Part shown: one piece after another, positions 33,582 through 41,394 of the stretch
Layout of the letters: each line of letters begins with the position of its first letter
Numbering within the stretch: position 1 is the stretch's first letter
Program-made: the position numbers and the translations under genes
Assembly (NCBI GenBank): GCA_003598975.1
Contig: QZIJ01000136.1
Coordinates: 28,025 to 92,024 of the forward strand
Length of the DNA: 64,000 bases
Direction of reading: 5' to 3'
Source of the DNA: Anaerolineaceae bacterium
GTDB lineage: Bacteria > Chloroflexota > Anaerolineae > Anaerolineales > Villigracilaceae
Notes under the pieces: generated by a model
What the model saw: the letters and a program-made list of their open reading frames with translations, nothing else
What the model was told of the DNA's origin: nothing
Databases searched by the model: none

Positions 33582-34261
33582 ATCCCATTACCATTCTGCT
33601 TGTGGACGATCACGATGTTGTGCGGACCGGACTGCGTTCGTTCCTGAATACGCAGAAGGATGTGCAGGTGGTGGCCGAGGCGCGCAACGGCGAGGATGCG
33701 CTCCAGCGCGCCGAGGAGGTGAAGCCCGACCTCGTCATCATGGACATTACGATGCCTGGCATGGACGGGATGGATGCCACGCGAAAACTCAAGGAGCGCA
33801 ATCCCGATTGTCTTGTGCTTGCATTGACCGTCCATGAGGACAAACAATATTTCATGGAGATGCTCTCGGCGGGTGCTTCGGGTTACATCACCAAGCAGGC
33901 CGCGGCCGATGACCTGGTGGCGGCCATCCGCGCCGTGGCATCGGGACAGGTGTATCTGCAACCCGCGCTGGCGCGCTGGCTGTTGGACGATTATCAGCGG
34001 CTGGCAAAGCAGGAGCAGTCCCAAGTGAAGCCCGCGGGAAACGACGAGCCCGCCGTGGGGCTGGATGCCTTGAGCCAGCGCGAACGCGAGGTGCTGGAAC
34101 TGGTGGGGCAGGGGTGGAACAACCAGCAGATCGGGAAACAACTCGACCTCAGTCCGAAGACGATCGCGCGTCATCGCGAGCGCATCATGAACAAACTCAA
34201 CATGCACTCGCGTACCGAACTGGTCAAGTTCGCGATTCGGACGGGGCTGATCACAGCCTGA
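33578..34261 (+). CDS. NarL/LuxR-family response regulator, copy 2
   Basis: This 227-residue protein has a receiver (Asp10-Asp11 pair, phosphoacceptor Asp56 in 'VIMDITMPGMDG') and a LuxR-type HTH ('LSQREREVLELVGQGWNNQQIG…SPKTIARHRERI'). It is coupled to the kinase by a 4-base overlap and is a paralogue of the regulator at 25025. The cytochrome maturation cluster starts 134 bases downstream, so it is a plausible regulator of it. Confidence 0.92.
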   Translation: MNPITILLVDDHDVVRTGLRSFLNTQKDVQVVAEARNGEDALQRAEEVKPDLVIMDITMPGMDGMDATRKLKERNPDCLVLALTVHEDKQYFMEMLSAGASGYITKQAAADDLVAAIRAVASGQVYLQPALARWLLDDYQRLAKQEQSQVKPAGNDEPAVGLDALSQREREVLELVGQGWNNQQIGKQLDLSPKTIARHRERIMNKLNMHSRTELVKFAIRTGLITA

Positions 34262-34337
34262 TGCAAATGGTCTAATATCAGGGTGGACTCGTGACATCCG
34301 TCCATGGTGCTTCTCAGCGCAAATTAACCTCTTTATG

Positions 34338-34343
34338 TACAAT
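34338..34343 (+). promoter_or_regulatory. Putative -10 box for the ccm cluster
   Basis: TACAAT about 52 bases before the ccmE start, followed by 'tcagac'. No clear -35 box. It is the best promoter candidate in the 134-base gap. Confidence 0.35.
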
Positions 34344-34395
34344 TCAGACTACTGAACGCATTTTCGTCCATCATTTAATTATCGGAGGCACTCGC

Positions 34396-34878
34396 ATGGG
34401 ACGTTCAAAATTTATTCTCGGCGGTTTTCTTATCCTCGCCGCGGTGGTGTATTTGATATATTCATCCACCCTGGAAAATCAGGAGTACTTCTCAACTGTC
34501 GAGGAGCTCAAAACCATGGGCGATTCGGCTTATGACAGAAATCTGCGACTCTCGGGCGCAGTGATTGGCGACACGATTCAATACGACCCTCAAACTTTAA
34601 CGCTGACCTTCGAGGTTGCCCACATTCCCGGCGATTTTGCTGAAGTGGAAGCGCAGGGCGGTTTGGCCGAAGTATTACGCGTCGCGGTCGCAGATCCAAC
34701 ACGAGCGCGCATCAAAGTTGTTCATGTTGGGCCCAAACCTGACCTGCTTCGCTCAGAGGCAGAGGCCATCATGACCGGTCACCTCGGCGCAGACGGTATC
34801 TTCTACGCCGATGAACTCCTGCTAAAATGTCCTACCAAGTATGAAGAGGCTGTGCCCGAGCAGGTATCGGGCAATTAG
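34396..34878 (+). CDS. ccmE: Cytochrome c maturation haem chaperone, Cys-type
   Basis: This 160-residue protein carries haem outside the membrane from CcmABCD to the CcmF ligase. It has one N-terminal transmembrane helix (about residues 5-22) and an OB-fold domain with 'GAVIGDTIQYD' and 'GHLGADGIFYADELLLKC'. Instead of the usual HxxxY haem-binding motif it has Cys145-PTK-Tyr149, the CxxxY variant known from some sulfate reducers and archaea. GGAGG (34384-34388) supports ATG 34396. It is the first gene of the maturation cluster. Confidence 0.92.
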   Translation: MGRSKFILGGFLILAAVVYLIYSSTLENQEYFSTVEELKTMGDSAYDRNLRLSGAVIGDTIQYDPQTLTLTFEVAHIPGDFAEVEAQGGLAEVLRVAVADPTRARIKVVHVGPKPDLLRSEAEAIMTGHLGADGIFYADELLLKCPTKYEEAVPEQVSGN

Positions 34879-34883
34879 CAAAG

Positions 34884-34915
34884 AAACCCTAAAGGTCTTT
34901 TGGCCTTTAGGGTTT
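34884..34915. repeat. Dispersed 'CCCTAAAGG' hairpin, copy 2
   Basis: Arms 34884-34897 and 34902-34915 pair at 13 of 14 positions and end in a short T-run, so it may act as a weak terminator between ccmE and ccmF. It belongs to the family at 23518 and 37531. Confidence 0.65.
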
Positions 34916-34933
34916 TAATTCCAAGGAGACGGT

Positions 34934-36997
34934 ATGCTCGCTGAATTTGGCTATGGCGTTTTAGTGGTAACTTTTTTGCTTGCGCTTTACAGCGTGGGCG
35001 CGGCTATTTTTGGTTATGTCAACAAATCTGCGGCGCTGGTGGAATCGGCGCGCCGCTCGATGCTGTTGACCTTTCCCCTGCTCACGGTTGCGGCGTTATC
35101 GCTCATCCTATTATTGGTGCGCGGCGACTTCAATGTGCAGTTCGTGTACGAAGTGACCAGCCGATCCATGCCCACCTATCTCAAGATCACCGCCTGGTGG
35201 GGCGGGCAGGCCGGCTCGCTTCTCTTCTGGTCGTGGTTGATGTCCGCCTTTGCCTCGGCGGCCACACTCCGCAAATGGGATCGCGACCAGGAATTCCTGC
35301 CGTGGGTGATCGTCGTTGCCAACGTGACGCTGGCCTTCTTCCTCGCGTTGAACATCCTCTTCGAGAATCCGTTTGCGCGTCTCTACCAGACCTTTGACGG
35401 GAACATCGCCGCGTATACCTTCGCCCCCGCCAACTCGACTCCCATCACTCCAGCGGACGGTCGCGGCCTGAACCCGCTTCTGCGCCACCCGGGCATGATC
35501 ATCCATCCTCCGATGCTTTATCTCGGATTCGTGGCCTACGTGATTCCCTTCGCTTTTGCCATCGCCGCGCTGGTGACGGGGCGCACCGACGACCGCTGGA
35601 TCCGCGTCACCCGCCGCTGGAGCCTGTGGGCCTGGCTATTCCTCTCATTCGGCCTCGTGCTCGGCGGACGCTGGGCCTACGACGTGCTCGGCTGGGGTGG
35701 ATACTGGGGCTGGGACCCGGTAGAGATCGCGGCCTTCATGCCCTGGCTGACGGGAACTGCCTTCCTGCATTCCGTGATGATCCAGGAAAAGCGCGGGATG
35801 CTCAAGCAGTGGAACATGGTGCTGATCATCCTGACCTACGCGCTGGTCATCTTTGGGACATTCCTGACGCGTTCGGGTGTGCTCTCCTCCGTCCACGCTT
35901 TCGCGCAGAGCGCCATCGGCCCCTCGTTCTTTGTCTTTATTGGTGTGACCTTCGTCACATCCATCGGGTTGCTCATCCACCGCTGGGCAGACCTGAAAGC
36001 CGAAGCCGAGATGAAGTCCATGCTTTCGCGTGAGGCGCTCTTCCTGCTCAACAACCTGCTTTTTATGAGTGTACTGGTGGTTTCCTTCTGGGGTGTGATC
36101 TTTCCCCTCATCTCGGAGTTGTTCACCGGCCAAAAAGTGACCGTCGGTCCGCCATTTTATGAGCGCGCCAACTCCCCACTCTTCGCGGCCTTGATGTTTC
36201 TCATGGCAATCGCACCGCTCTCCGCCTGGGGACATTCCACCGTGCAGACGCTTGGCCGGGCCATCTGGAAACCCGCCATCGCCGCGGCGGCGATTACAGT
36301 TGTCACCTTCTTCACCTATACACAGAATTGGATCGCGCTGATCGGATTCTTCCTCGTTGCGCTGGTTGTCCTGGTCACCTTGTACGAATTCTGGCGCGGG
36401 GCGCGTGCCCGTCAGAAAACACAGGGCGAGAACTTCTTCAGTGCGCTGGCGCACCTGACCGGGAAAAACCGCCGCCGCTATGGCGGATACATCATCCACA
36501 TCAGCATGATGTTGATGGCCATCGGTATCCTCGGCATCGAACTGTTCCAGACCGAAACGCAGGGGACAATTCAGGTCGGCGAATCCCTCAGGTTGCAGGG
36601 CTACGAACTGGTCTACCGCGATATTGCCCAATGGGATGACCGCAGCACAAACGTGAACTACACCCGCGCCGTCATGGAAGTGTACAAGAACGATCAACTG
36701 GTCACCAAACTGCATCCGCGCACCGATTACTACTATGAAGCCCAGCAGAACATGACCATTCCCGGCGTTCGCTCCACCATGGCAGACGATGTGTACGTTC
36801 TGCTCGTGGACTGGGAGCCTGCATCTGCCATCGGCGCGACCTTCAAGCTCTACATCAATCCGCTGGTTAATTGGTTGTGGGTCGGCTCCCTGCTCTTCCT
36901 CGTCGGTGTGATCATCGCGGCCTGGCCCGAGAAGGACCCCGAACGCGCCACCGTCCGTGCGACGCGTTCCGCCCGTCAAACCAGCGCGGCGGATTAA
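34934..36997 (+). CDS. ccmF: Cytochrome c haem lyase subunit CcmF
   Basis: This 687-residue membrane protein catalyses haem attachment to apocytochromes. It has about 14-15 transmembrane helices, the early 'WWGGQAGSLLFWSWL' stretch, the WWD domain 'GGYWGWDPVEIAAFMPWL', 'RSGVLSSVHAFA' and a C-terminal extracytoplasmic domain. Length and motifs match CcmF/NrfE. It sits between ccmE and ccmH in the usual order. An 'AAGGAG' site precedes the start. Confidence 0.95.
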   Translation: MLAEFGYGVLVVTFLLALYSVGAAIFGYVNKSAALVESARRSMLLTFPLLTVAALSLILLLVRGDFNVQFVYEVTSRSMPTYLKITAWWGGQAGSLLFWSWLMSAFASAATLRKWDRDQEFLPWVIVVANVTLAFFLALNILFENPFARLYQTFDGNIAAYTFAPANSTPITPADGRGLNPLLRHPGMIIHPPMLYLGFVAYVIPFAFAIAALVTGRTDDRWIRVTRRWSLWAWLFLSFGLVLGGRWAYDVLGWGGYWGWDPVEIAAFMPWLTGTAFLHSVMIQEKRGMLKQWNMVLIILTYALVIFGTFLTRSGVLSSVHAFAQSAIGPSFFVFIGVTFVTSIGLLIHRWADLKAEAEMKSMLSREALFLLNNLLFMSVLVVSFWGVIFPLISELFTGQKVTVGPPFYERANSPLFAALMFLMAIAPLSAWGHSTVQTLGRAIWKPAIAAAAITVVTFFTYTQNWIALIGFFLVALVVLVTLYEFWRGARARQKTQGENFFSALAHLTGKNRRRYGGYIIHISMMLMAIGILGIELFQTETQGTIQVGESLRLQGYELVYRDIAQWDDRSTNVNYTRAVMEVYKNDQLVTKLHPRTDYYYEAQQNMTIPGVRSTMADDVYVLLVDWEPASAIGATFKLYINPLVNWLWVGSLLFLVGVIIAAWPEKDPERATVRATRSARQTSAAD

Positions 36998-37040
36998 CAA
37001 AACGTAAAACGGAACGAGTAAAGAAATAGGAGCCAATTCC

Positions 37041-37529
37041 ATGAAACACACATTACGTTTTACGTTTTTTGTTTTACTTCTCGTTCTCGCGGGACTTTTA
37101 GCGAATCCCGTCTCCGCGCAGGATGGGCAACCCCCGACGGATGACGATGTGAACCAGGTGGCCAAGGAGTTGTACTGCCCCGTCTGCGAGAATGTCCCGC
37201 TCGACGTGTGTGCCACGCAAGCCTGTGCCCAATGGCGCGACCTCATCCGCTTGAAACTTTCACAAGGCGAGACCGAATCGCAGATCAAGCAGTATTTTGT
37301 AGAAAACTACGGTGCGCGTGTCTTGAACGAGCCGCCGCGTGAGGGACTCAACTGGCTGGCGTATCTTGTCCCGCCGGTGATCATTCTCATCGGCGCGGGA
37401 TTCCTCGTGCGCGCCCTGCGGATGATGAAAAAGCCCGTAGTGGCCGCGCCCGTTAAAGGTCCGAGTGTGGAAGCGCCTGCCGATGATTACGTCGCGCGGC
37501 TGGAAGAGGAAGTCAAAAAACAAAAGTAA
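37041..37529 (+). CDS. ccmH: Cytochrome c maturation thiol protein CcmH
   Basis: This 162-residue protein keeps apocytochrome cysteines reduced for haem ligation. It has a signal peptide or N-terminal anchor, the redox motif 'LYCPVCENVPLD' where the family has LRCxxC, the three-helix bundle with 'ETESQIKQYFVENYG', and a transmembrane helix (about residues 110-130). The first hydrophobic segment (residues 4-13, 'TLRFTFFVLL') is encoded by a heptamer array (37052-37079), so this signal peptide has been built partly by a repeat. Confidence 0.93.
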   Translation: MKHTLRFTFFVLLLVLAGLLANPVSAQDGQPPTDDDVNQVAKELYCPVCENVPLDVCATQACAQWRDLIRLKLSQGETESQIKQYFVENYGARVLNEPPREGLNWLAYLVPPVIILIGAGFLVRALRMMKKPVVAAPVKGPSVEAPADDYVARLEEEVKKQK

Positions 37530-37530
37530 T

Positions 37531-37568
37531 CAAAGACCCCAAAGGATTTGAATCCTTTAGGGTCTTTG
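37531..37568. repeat. Dispersed 'CCCTAAAGG' hairpin, copy 3
   Basis: Arms 37531-37548 and 37551-37568 pair at 17 of 18 positions with a 2-base centre. It fills the gap between ccmH and ccmG and is the strongest member of the family. Confidence 0.75.
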
Positions 37569-37581
37569 ACGGGAGAATTTT

Positions 37582-38157
37582 ATGACAGAGACAACGGAAA
37601 CACCCGCCCGCCGCGGCGTGCCGCTGTGGGCGCAGATTGTCATTTGGATTGGCCTGCTCGGTCTGCTCCTGATGGTGGGTGTCACATTGAACAAACGACA
37701 GCAGGGGACGGTTCAGCCCGGCGATGCCATCCCCGATTTCACGCTCCCGCTTTTCAGTGGATACGAATACGCGGGAAAACCCGAAGTGAAACTCTCGGAT
37801 TTTCGCGGCAAGGTGGTGGTGATCAACTTCTGGGCTTCGTGGTGCAAACCCTGCGAGCAGGAAGCGGCTGAATTGCAGGAGGCCTGGGCGTTGTATGAAC
37901 CAACGGGACAGGTGATTTTCCTCGGCGCGGATTACGTGGATACCGAACCCGAGGCGCGCGTCTATTTGCAAAAATACGGCATCACTTTTCCGAATGGCCC
38001 CGACATGGGCACGCGTATCTCGCAGTTGTTTCGCATTCAGGGTGTACCTGAGACATATTTCGTAGACAAGACGGGTGTCCTGCGTTATGTGCAGGTCGGA
38101 CCCTTCTCCTCGCTTGGACAGATTCAGGCGCAGATCGAATTGTTGCTTGCAGAATAG
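37582..38157 (+). CDS. ccmG: Membrane-anchored thioredoxin (CcmG/ResA/TlpA type)
   Basis: This 191-residue protein has an N-terminal transmembrane helix (about residues 15-36) and a thioredoxin-fold domain with active site Cys88-Lys-Pro-Cys91 in 'WASWCKPC' and the cis-proline region 'VQGVPETYFVDK'-like stretch near residue 155. It reduces CcmH or the apocytochrome cysteines on the outer face. It is located in the ccm cluster between ccmH and the CcmI-like gene, with 8 bases to the latter. Confidence 0.9.
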   Translation: MTETTETPARRGVPLWAQIVIWIGLLGLLLMVGVTLNKRQQGTVQPGDAIPDFTLPLFSGYEYAGKPEVKLSDFRGKVVVINFWASWCKPCEQEAAELQEAWALYEPTGQVIFLGADYVDTEPEARVYLQKYGITFPNGPDMGTRISQLFRIQGVPETYFVDKTGVLRYVQVGPFSSLGQIQAQIELLLAE

Positions 38158-38165
38158 GGATATTC

Positions 38166-38675
38166 ATGAACCTTGGTGCTTTTTTTCTTGTACTCGCAGT
38201 GGCGCTTGCTGTCGCTTTTTATGTTGTCCAGCCGTTTTTGGAACGCCGCGGCCGCCGCATGACCGCCGAAGCGCATGAGACCTCTGCATTCATGGCCGAG
38301 CGTGACCGCGTCGTCAACGCGTTGCAGGAGTTGGATTTCGATTTTAATCTCAACAAAATTCCTGCCGAGGATTATCCCATCCAGCGCGCGGAACTTTTGA
38401 AAAAAGGCGCGGAGATCTTAAAGAAACTGGATCAACTTGCGCCCAACGGAGTTGGCGGTTCTGCGGAAGACCGCGTGGAGAAAGCCGTCGCCGCGCGCCG
38501 TGCCGACCTCTCCTCCACGCAGGCGACCGTCCGCGATGACGATGATGTGGAGGCGCTGATTGCCGCGCGCCGCAAAACGCGCAAGGAAAAATCAGGCGGC
38601 TTCTGTCCGCGCTGTGGCAAGCCTATCCTCGCCTCCGACCGCTTCTGCCCGCATTGTGGGAAATCCATAAACTAA
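38166..38675 (+). CDS. CcmI-like membrane protein with C-terminal zinc ribbon
   Basis: This 169-residue protein begins with one transmembrane helix (about residues 5-24) followed by a CcmI N-terminal-type segment with 'ALQELDFDFNLNKIPAEDY' (about residues 55-75), which in CcmI forms the membrane-proximal part of the apocytochrome chaperone. The TPR part of CcmI is missing. Instead there is a double zinc ribbon at the C-terminus ('FCPRCGKP…FCPHCGKS'). It fits the ccm cluster by position. The end of the gene runs into a heptamer array. Confidence 0.82.
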   Translation: MNLGAFFLVLAVALAVAFYVVQPFLERRGRRMTAEAHETSAFMAERDRVVNALQELDFDFNLNKIPAEDYPIQRAELLKKGAEILKKLDQLAPNGVGGSAEDRVEKAVAARRADLSSTQATVRDDDDVEALIAARRKTRKEKSGGFCPRCGKPILASDRFCPHCGKSIN

Positions 38676-38729
38676 AACGTAAAGCGTAAAACGTAAAACC
38701 CAAATTACGCATTACGTTTTACGCTTTAG
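38674..38729. repeat. Heptamer array (AAAACGT type), symmetric, eight units
   Basis: Units aaaacgt, aaagcgt, aaaacgt, aaaaccc, aaattac, gcattac, gttttac, gctttag. As at 20148 the second half is roughly the reverse complement of the first, so a long hairpin can form. It begins on the stop codon of the CcmI-like gene. Confidence 0.78.
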
Positions 38730-38748
38730 AATTCGCAAGGACTCATTG

Positions 38749-40626
38749 ATGAAATCCCGCTTCTTTTTTCTTGTAATCCTCACGCTCATTCTTTCCGCCT
38801 GTAACTTCTCGCTCGCGGAGGATATCACGCCGCCGCCGAACTACGTACCGCCCACGCCGATGCCCACGCTTGGCCCGCTTTACCCTGCCGAAGCGCCCAG
38901 CATCGAAAACGGCGCGGCCATCTACGCCGAAAAATGCGCGGCCTGTCACGGCCCCACGGGGATGGGCGACGGCGACCAGGGCAAGCAGTTGCCCGTCACC
39001 GTGGCCGCGCTCGGACTGCCCCAGGTCGGGCGGGCCGCGGCGCCTGCCGAGTGGTTCACGGTCGTCACGCGCGGTAACATCGAACGCTTCATGCCTCCAT
39101 TTGCCAGCCTCACCGACCAGGAGCGCTGGGATGTGGTAGCCTACGCGCTCACCTTCCACACCACCACCGAACAGGTTGCACAAGGCCAGTCCGTTTTTGA
39201 GGCCAACTGCGCGGGATGCTCACTCGATTTCTTCACGGACCAAACTGAGATGGCCGCGCTCAGCGCGGACAATCTCGTGCTCCTGCTGAAAAATGGCAGC
39301 GACAAGGTGACCGCGCTCACAGGAAATTTGAGCGACGATGACCTGTACGCGGCCGCGGCCTACCTGCGGACTCTGACTTTCGCGGTCACGCTTCCCACTC
39401 CGACGCCCGAGCCGGTCACGGCCACCCCGACTATCGCGGCCCCCGAAGCGACTCCCAGCGCGGACGCGGCAGAGTCCGTCACCCCCGTCGCCGCAGGGAC
39501 GGAGCCTCCTGTCGCTGAGGGAACGCCCCTAGTAACAGAGACCGCCCTCCCGTCCACGCCAGAGGCGACAGGCGGCAAAGTGACGGGTTCGGTCAGCGGC
39601 AAAAACGTTGAAGGGCTCACTGTCACCCTGAGCGGGTTCGATCACGCCTCCGACGCGAGTGGCCCGCAGGAAGTTGTCAAGGAGACAGCCGTTACCGATG
39701 CGGACGGGAATTACGTCTTCGAAGGTTTGGAGATGCCCGAGAACCGCATCTACTTGATTGAGGTTGTGTATCAGGGAGTGAGCTATAGTTCGGACGCGGC
39801 CTTCGTGGAAGCGGGCATGACCGAACTGGTCGTGCCTTCATTACAGTTGTATGAAACGACCTCCGATTTTTCCACGCTGGTTTTCGACCAGGTGCATTTC
39901 TTTGTAGATATCGCCGACGGCACCGCTCAGGTGATCGGGGTGTACACGTTCTCCAATACGAGCGGGCAGACGATTGTGATCGAGTCCGCTACCGATGTGC
40001 CTTTCCTGAAAATGCCTGCCAATGCGGAAAACATTGGTTTTGATCTGACGCAGGACAGCGCCCCGCTCCTTGCGGCAGAGGGAGGTTTCGCCATCCCATC
40101 CAGCGAGACGCCTTACGGGCTGGTGGCTTTCTATACGTTGCCCTATGACAAGAAGGCGCAGATCGTCCAGCCGTTTGCCTTGCCCGCCTCGTCGGTGCTG
40201 GTGCTGGTTCCCGATGGCGTCAAGTTGAAGAGCGACCAGATGACGGAAGGCGATACGCAAAACTTCCAGGGGATGAACTATCGCCAATACAACGGTCTTC
40301 CCATGAAAGGCGGTGATACCCTGACCATGGACCTGAGCGGCACGCCCAGATCCACGGGAACGGATTCGCCCGACTCCCAGCAGAATATTTTGATTGGTAT
40401 CGGCGCGCTGGGTTTGGTGTTGATTCTGGCGGGCGGGTGGATGTATTGGCGCGATCGCAACCGTCCTGACGAAGAGCTCGATGAGGAAGTCGAGTATGAT
40501 TTCGACAACGAGGAGGAAATCCTCGATGCCATCATCGCCCTCGATGACCTGCACCGCGCGGGCAAGATCAAAGATGAAGCATATCGGACGCGGCGCGAGG
40601 AATTGAAGTCTCGGTTAAGAGCGTAG
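38749..40626 (+). CDS. Lipoprotein cytochrome c with beta domains and SHOCT-like tail
   Basis: This 625-residue protein has a lipoprotein signal (Cys in 'LSACNF'), a cytochrome c domain with Cys63-Ala-Ala-Cys-His67, then a second cytochrome-like domain whose motif is Cys154-Ala-Gly-Cys157-Ser158, lacking the haem-ligating histidine. A Pro/Thr linker, a carboxypeptidase-regulatory-like beta domain (about 285-360), a further beta-rich domain (about 370-530), a transmembrane helix (about 545-562) and an acidic tail ending in a SHOCT-like helix ('LDDLHRAGKIKDEAYRTRR') follow. It interrupts the ccm cluster and is likely a client of it. AAGGA supports ATG 38749. Confidence 0.82.
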   Translation: MKSRFFFLVILTLILSACNFSLAEDITPPPNYVPPTPMPTLGPLYPAEAPSIENGAAIYAEKCAACHGPTGMGDGDQGKQLPVTVAALGLPQVGRAAAPAEWFTVVTRGNIERFMPPFASLTDQERWDVVAYALTFHTTTEQVAQGQSVFEANCAGCSLDFFTDQTEMAALSADNLVLLLKNGSDKVTALTGNLSDDDLYAAAAYLRTLTFAVTLPTPTPEPVTATPTIAAPEATPSADAAESVTPVAAGTEPPVAEGTPLVTETALPSTPEATGGKVTGSVSGKNVEGLTVTLSGFDHASDASGPQEVVKETAVTDADGNYVFEGLEMPENRIYLIEVVYQGVSYSSDAAFVEAGMTELVVPSLQLYETTSDFSTLVFDQVHFFVDIADGTAQVIGVYTFSNTSGQTIVIESATDVPFLKMPANAENIGFDLTQDSAPLLAAEGGFAIPSSETPYGLVAFYTLPYDKKAQIVQPFALPASSVLVLVPDGVKLKSDQMTEGDTQNFQGMNYRQYNGLPMKGGDTLTMDLSGTPRSTGTDSPDSQQNILIGIGALGLVLILAGGWMYWRDRNRPDEELDEEVEYDFDNEEEILDAIIALDDLHRAGKIKDEAYRTRREELKSRLRA

Positions 40627-40690
40627 ACAGGTTACACGTACACAGGTACACACGTGAACTACCAAACTATGTAACTAAGTAACTATCAAA
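40621..40690. repeat. Heptamer array, ten units, up to the ccmA start
   Basis: Ten consecutive 7-base units (gcgtaga, caggtta, cacgtac, acaggta, cacacgt, gaactac, caaacta, tgtaact, aagtaac, tatcaaa) span from the stop codon of the cytochrome lipoprotein gene to six bases before the ccmA ATG. It replaces any ribosome-binding site. Confidence 0.78.
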
Positions 40691-40695
40691 TTAAA

Positions 40696-41394
40696 ATGAT
40701 CGAAGTCAAAAAACTCGTCAAACGATTTGGCATGAAGACCGTCCTGCGCGGTGTGGATTTTCGCGTGGAGCGCGGCGAATTCGTGGCTTTGCTCGGGCCG
40801 AACGGCGCGGGCAAGACCACCTTCCTGCGCATCCTCTCTTCGCTGGCGCGTCCCTCGCTGGGAGAGGTGAAGGTGGCGGGATATCACTTGCCGCACCAGG
40901 CCGCGCAAGTTCGCGCCCGACTCGGCGTCGTCTCGCACATGCCTCTTCTCTATGGTGATTTGACCGCGCAGGAGAATCTCGAATTCTACGCGCGCATGTA
41001 TGGCATTACCAATTACCAATTGCGAATTACAGAAGTGCTGGAGTTGGTGGGACTCGAAGCCCGCCGCCGCGATCTCATCCGCACCTTTTCACGCGGGATG
41101 GCGCAACGCCTTGCCATCGGCCGCGCCGTGCTCCACGACCCCGAAGTGATTCTCTTCGATGAACCGTACACGGGCCTCGATCAGGATGCCTCGTCCATGC
41201 TGGATGAGGTGCTGAAGTCCGTCGCGGCGCAGGGACGCACCGTCGTGATGACCTCCCACGACCTGGCCCGCGCCGAAGACCTGGCCACCCGCTTCGACAT
41301 CCTGACCCGCGGCGTGATCGCGGCATCCACCTCGCGTGGCTCGTTGGGTAGGTATGGCCTGCTCAAGTACTATAAAGAGACTCTGGCTGGATGA
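40696..41394 (+). CDS. ccmA: Haem exporter ATPase CcmA
   Basis: This 232-residue ABC ATPase drives release of holo-CcmE from the CcmABCD complex. It has Walker A 'GPNGAGKTT', signature 'FSRGMAQRLAIGRA', Walker B 'VILFDEP' and an H-loop 'MTSHDLARAE'. The neighbours ccmB, ccmC and ccmD identify it. Residues about 104-113 (…TNYQLRIT…) are encoded by an in-frame heptamer array (41005-41032) lying between the Q-loop and the signature. There is no Shine-Dalgarno before the start because of another array. It overlaps ccmB by four bases. Confidence 0.9.
   Translation: MIEVKKLVKRFGMKTVLRGVDFRVERGEFVALLGPNGAGKTTFLRILSSLARPSLGEVKVAGYHLPHQAAQVRARLGVVSHMPLLYGDLTAQENLEFYARMYGITNYQLRITEVLELVGLEARRRDLIRTFSRGMAQRLAIGRAVLHDPEVILFDEPYTGLDQDASSMLDEVLKSVAAQGRTVVMTSHDLARAEDLATRFDILTRGVIAASTSRGSLGRYGLLKYYKETLAG
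41005..41032 (+). repeat. In-frame heptamer array inside ccmA
   Basis: Four units: attacca, attacca, attgcga, attacag. The type is the same as the array at the Nudix start. Twenty-eight bases plus flanks keep the reading frame open. Confidence 0.72.

Noticed and set aside
35645..37288. 547-codon minus-strand frame opposite ccmF and ccmH
   Set aside because: It is antisense to two clearly conserved genes, is rich in His/Gln/Gly typical of reverse-frame reading, and has no recognisable domain.
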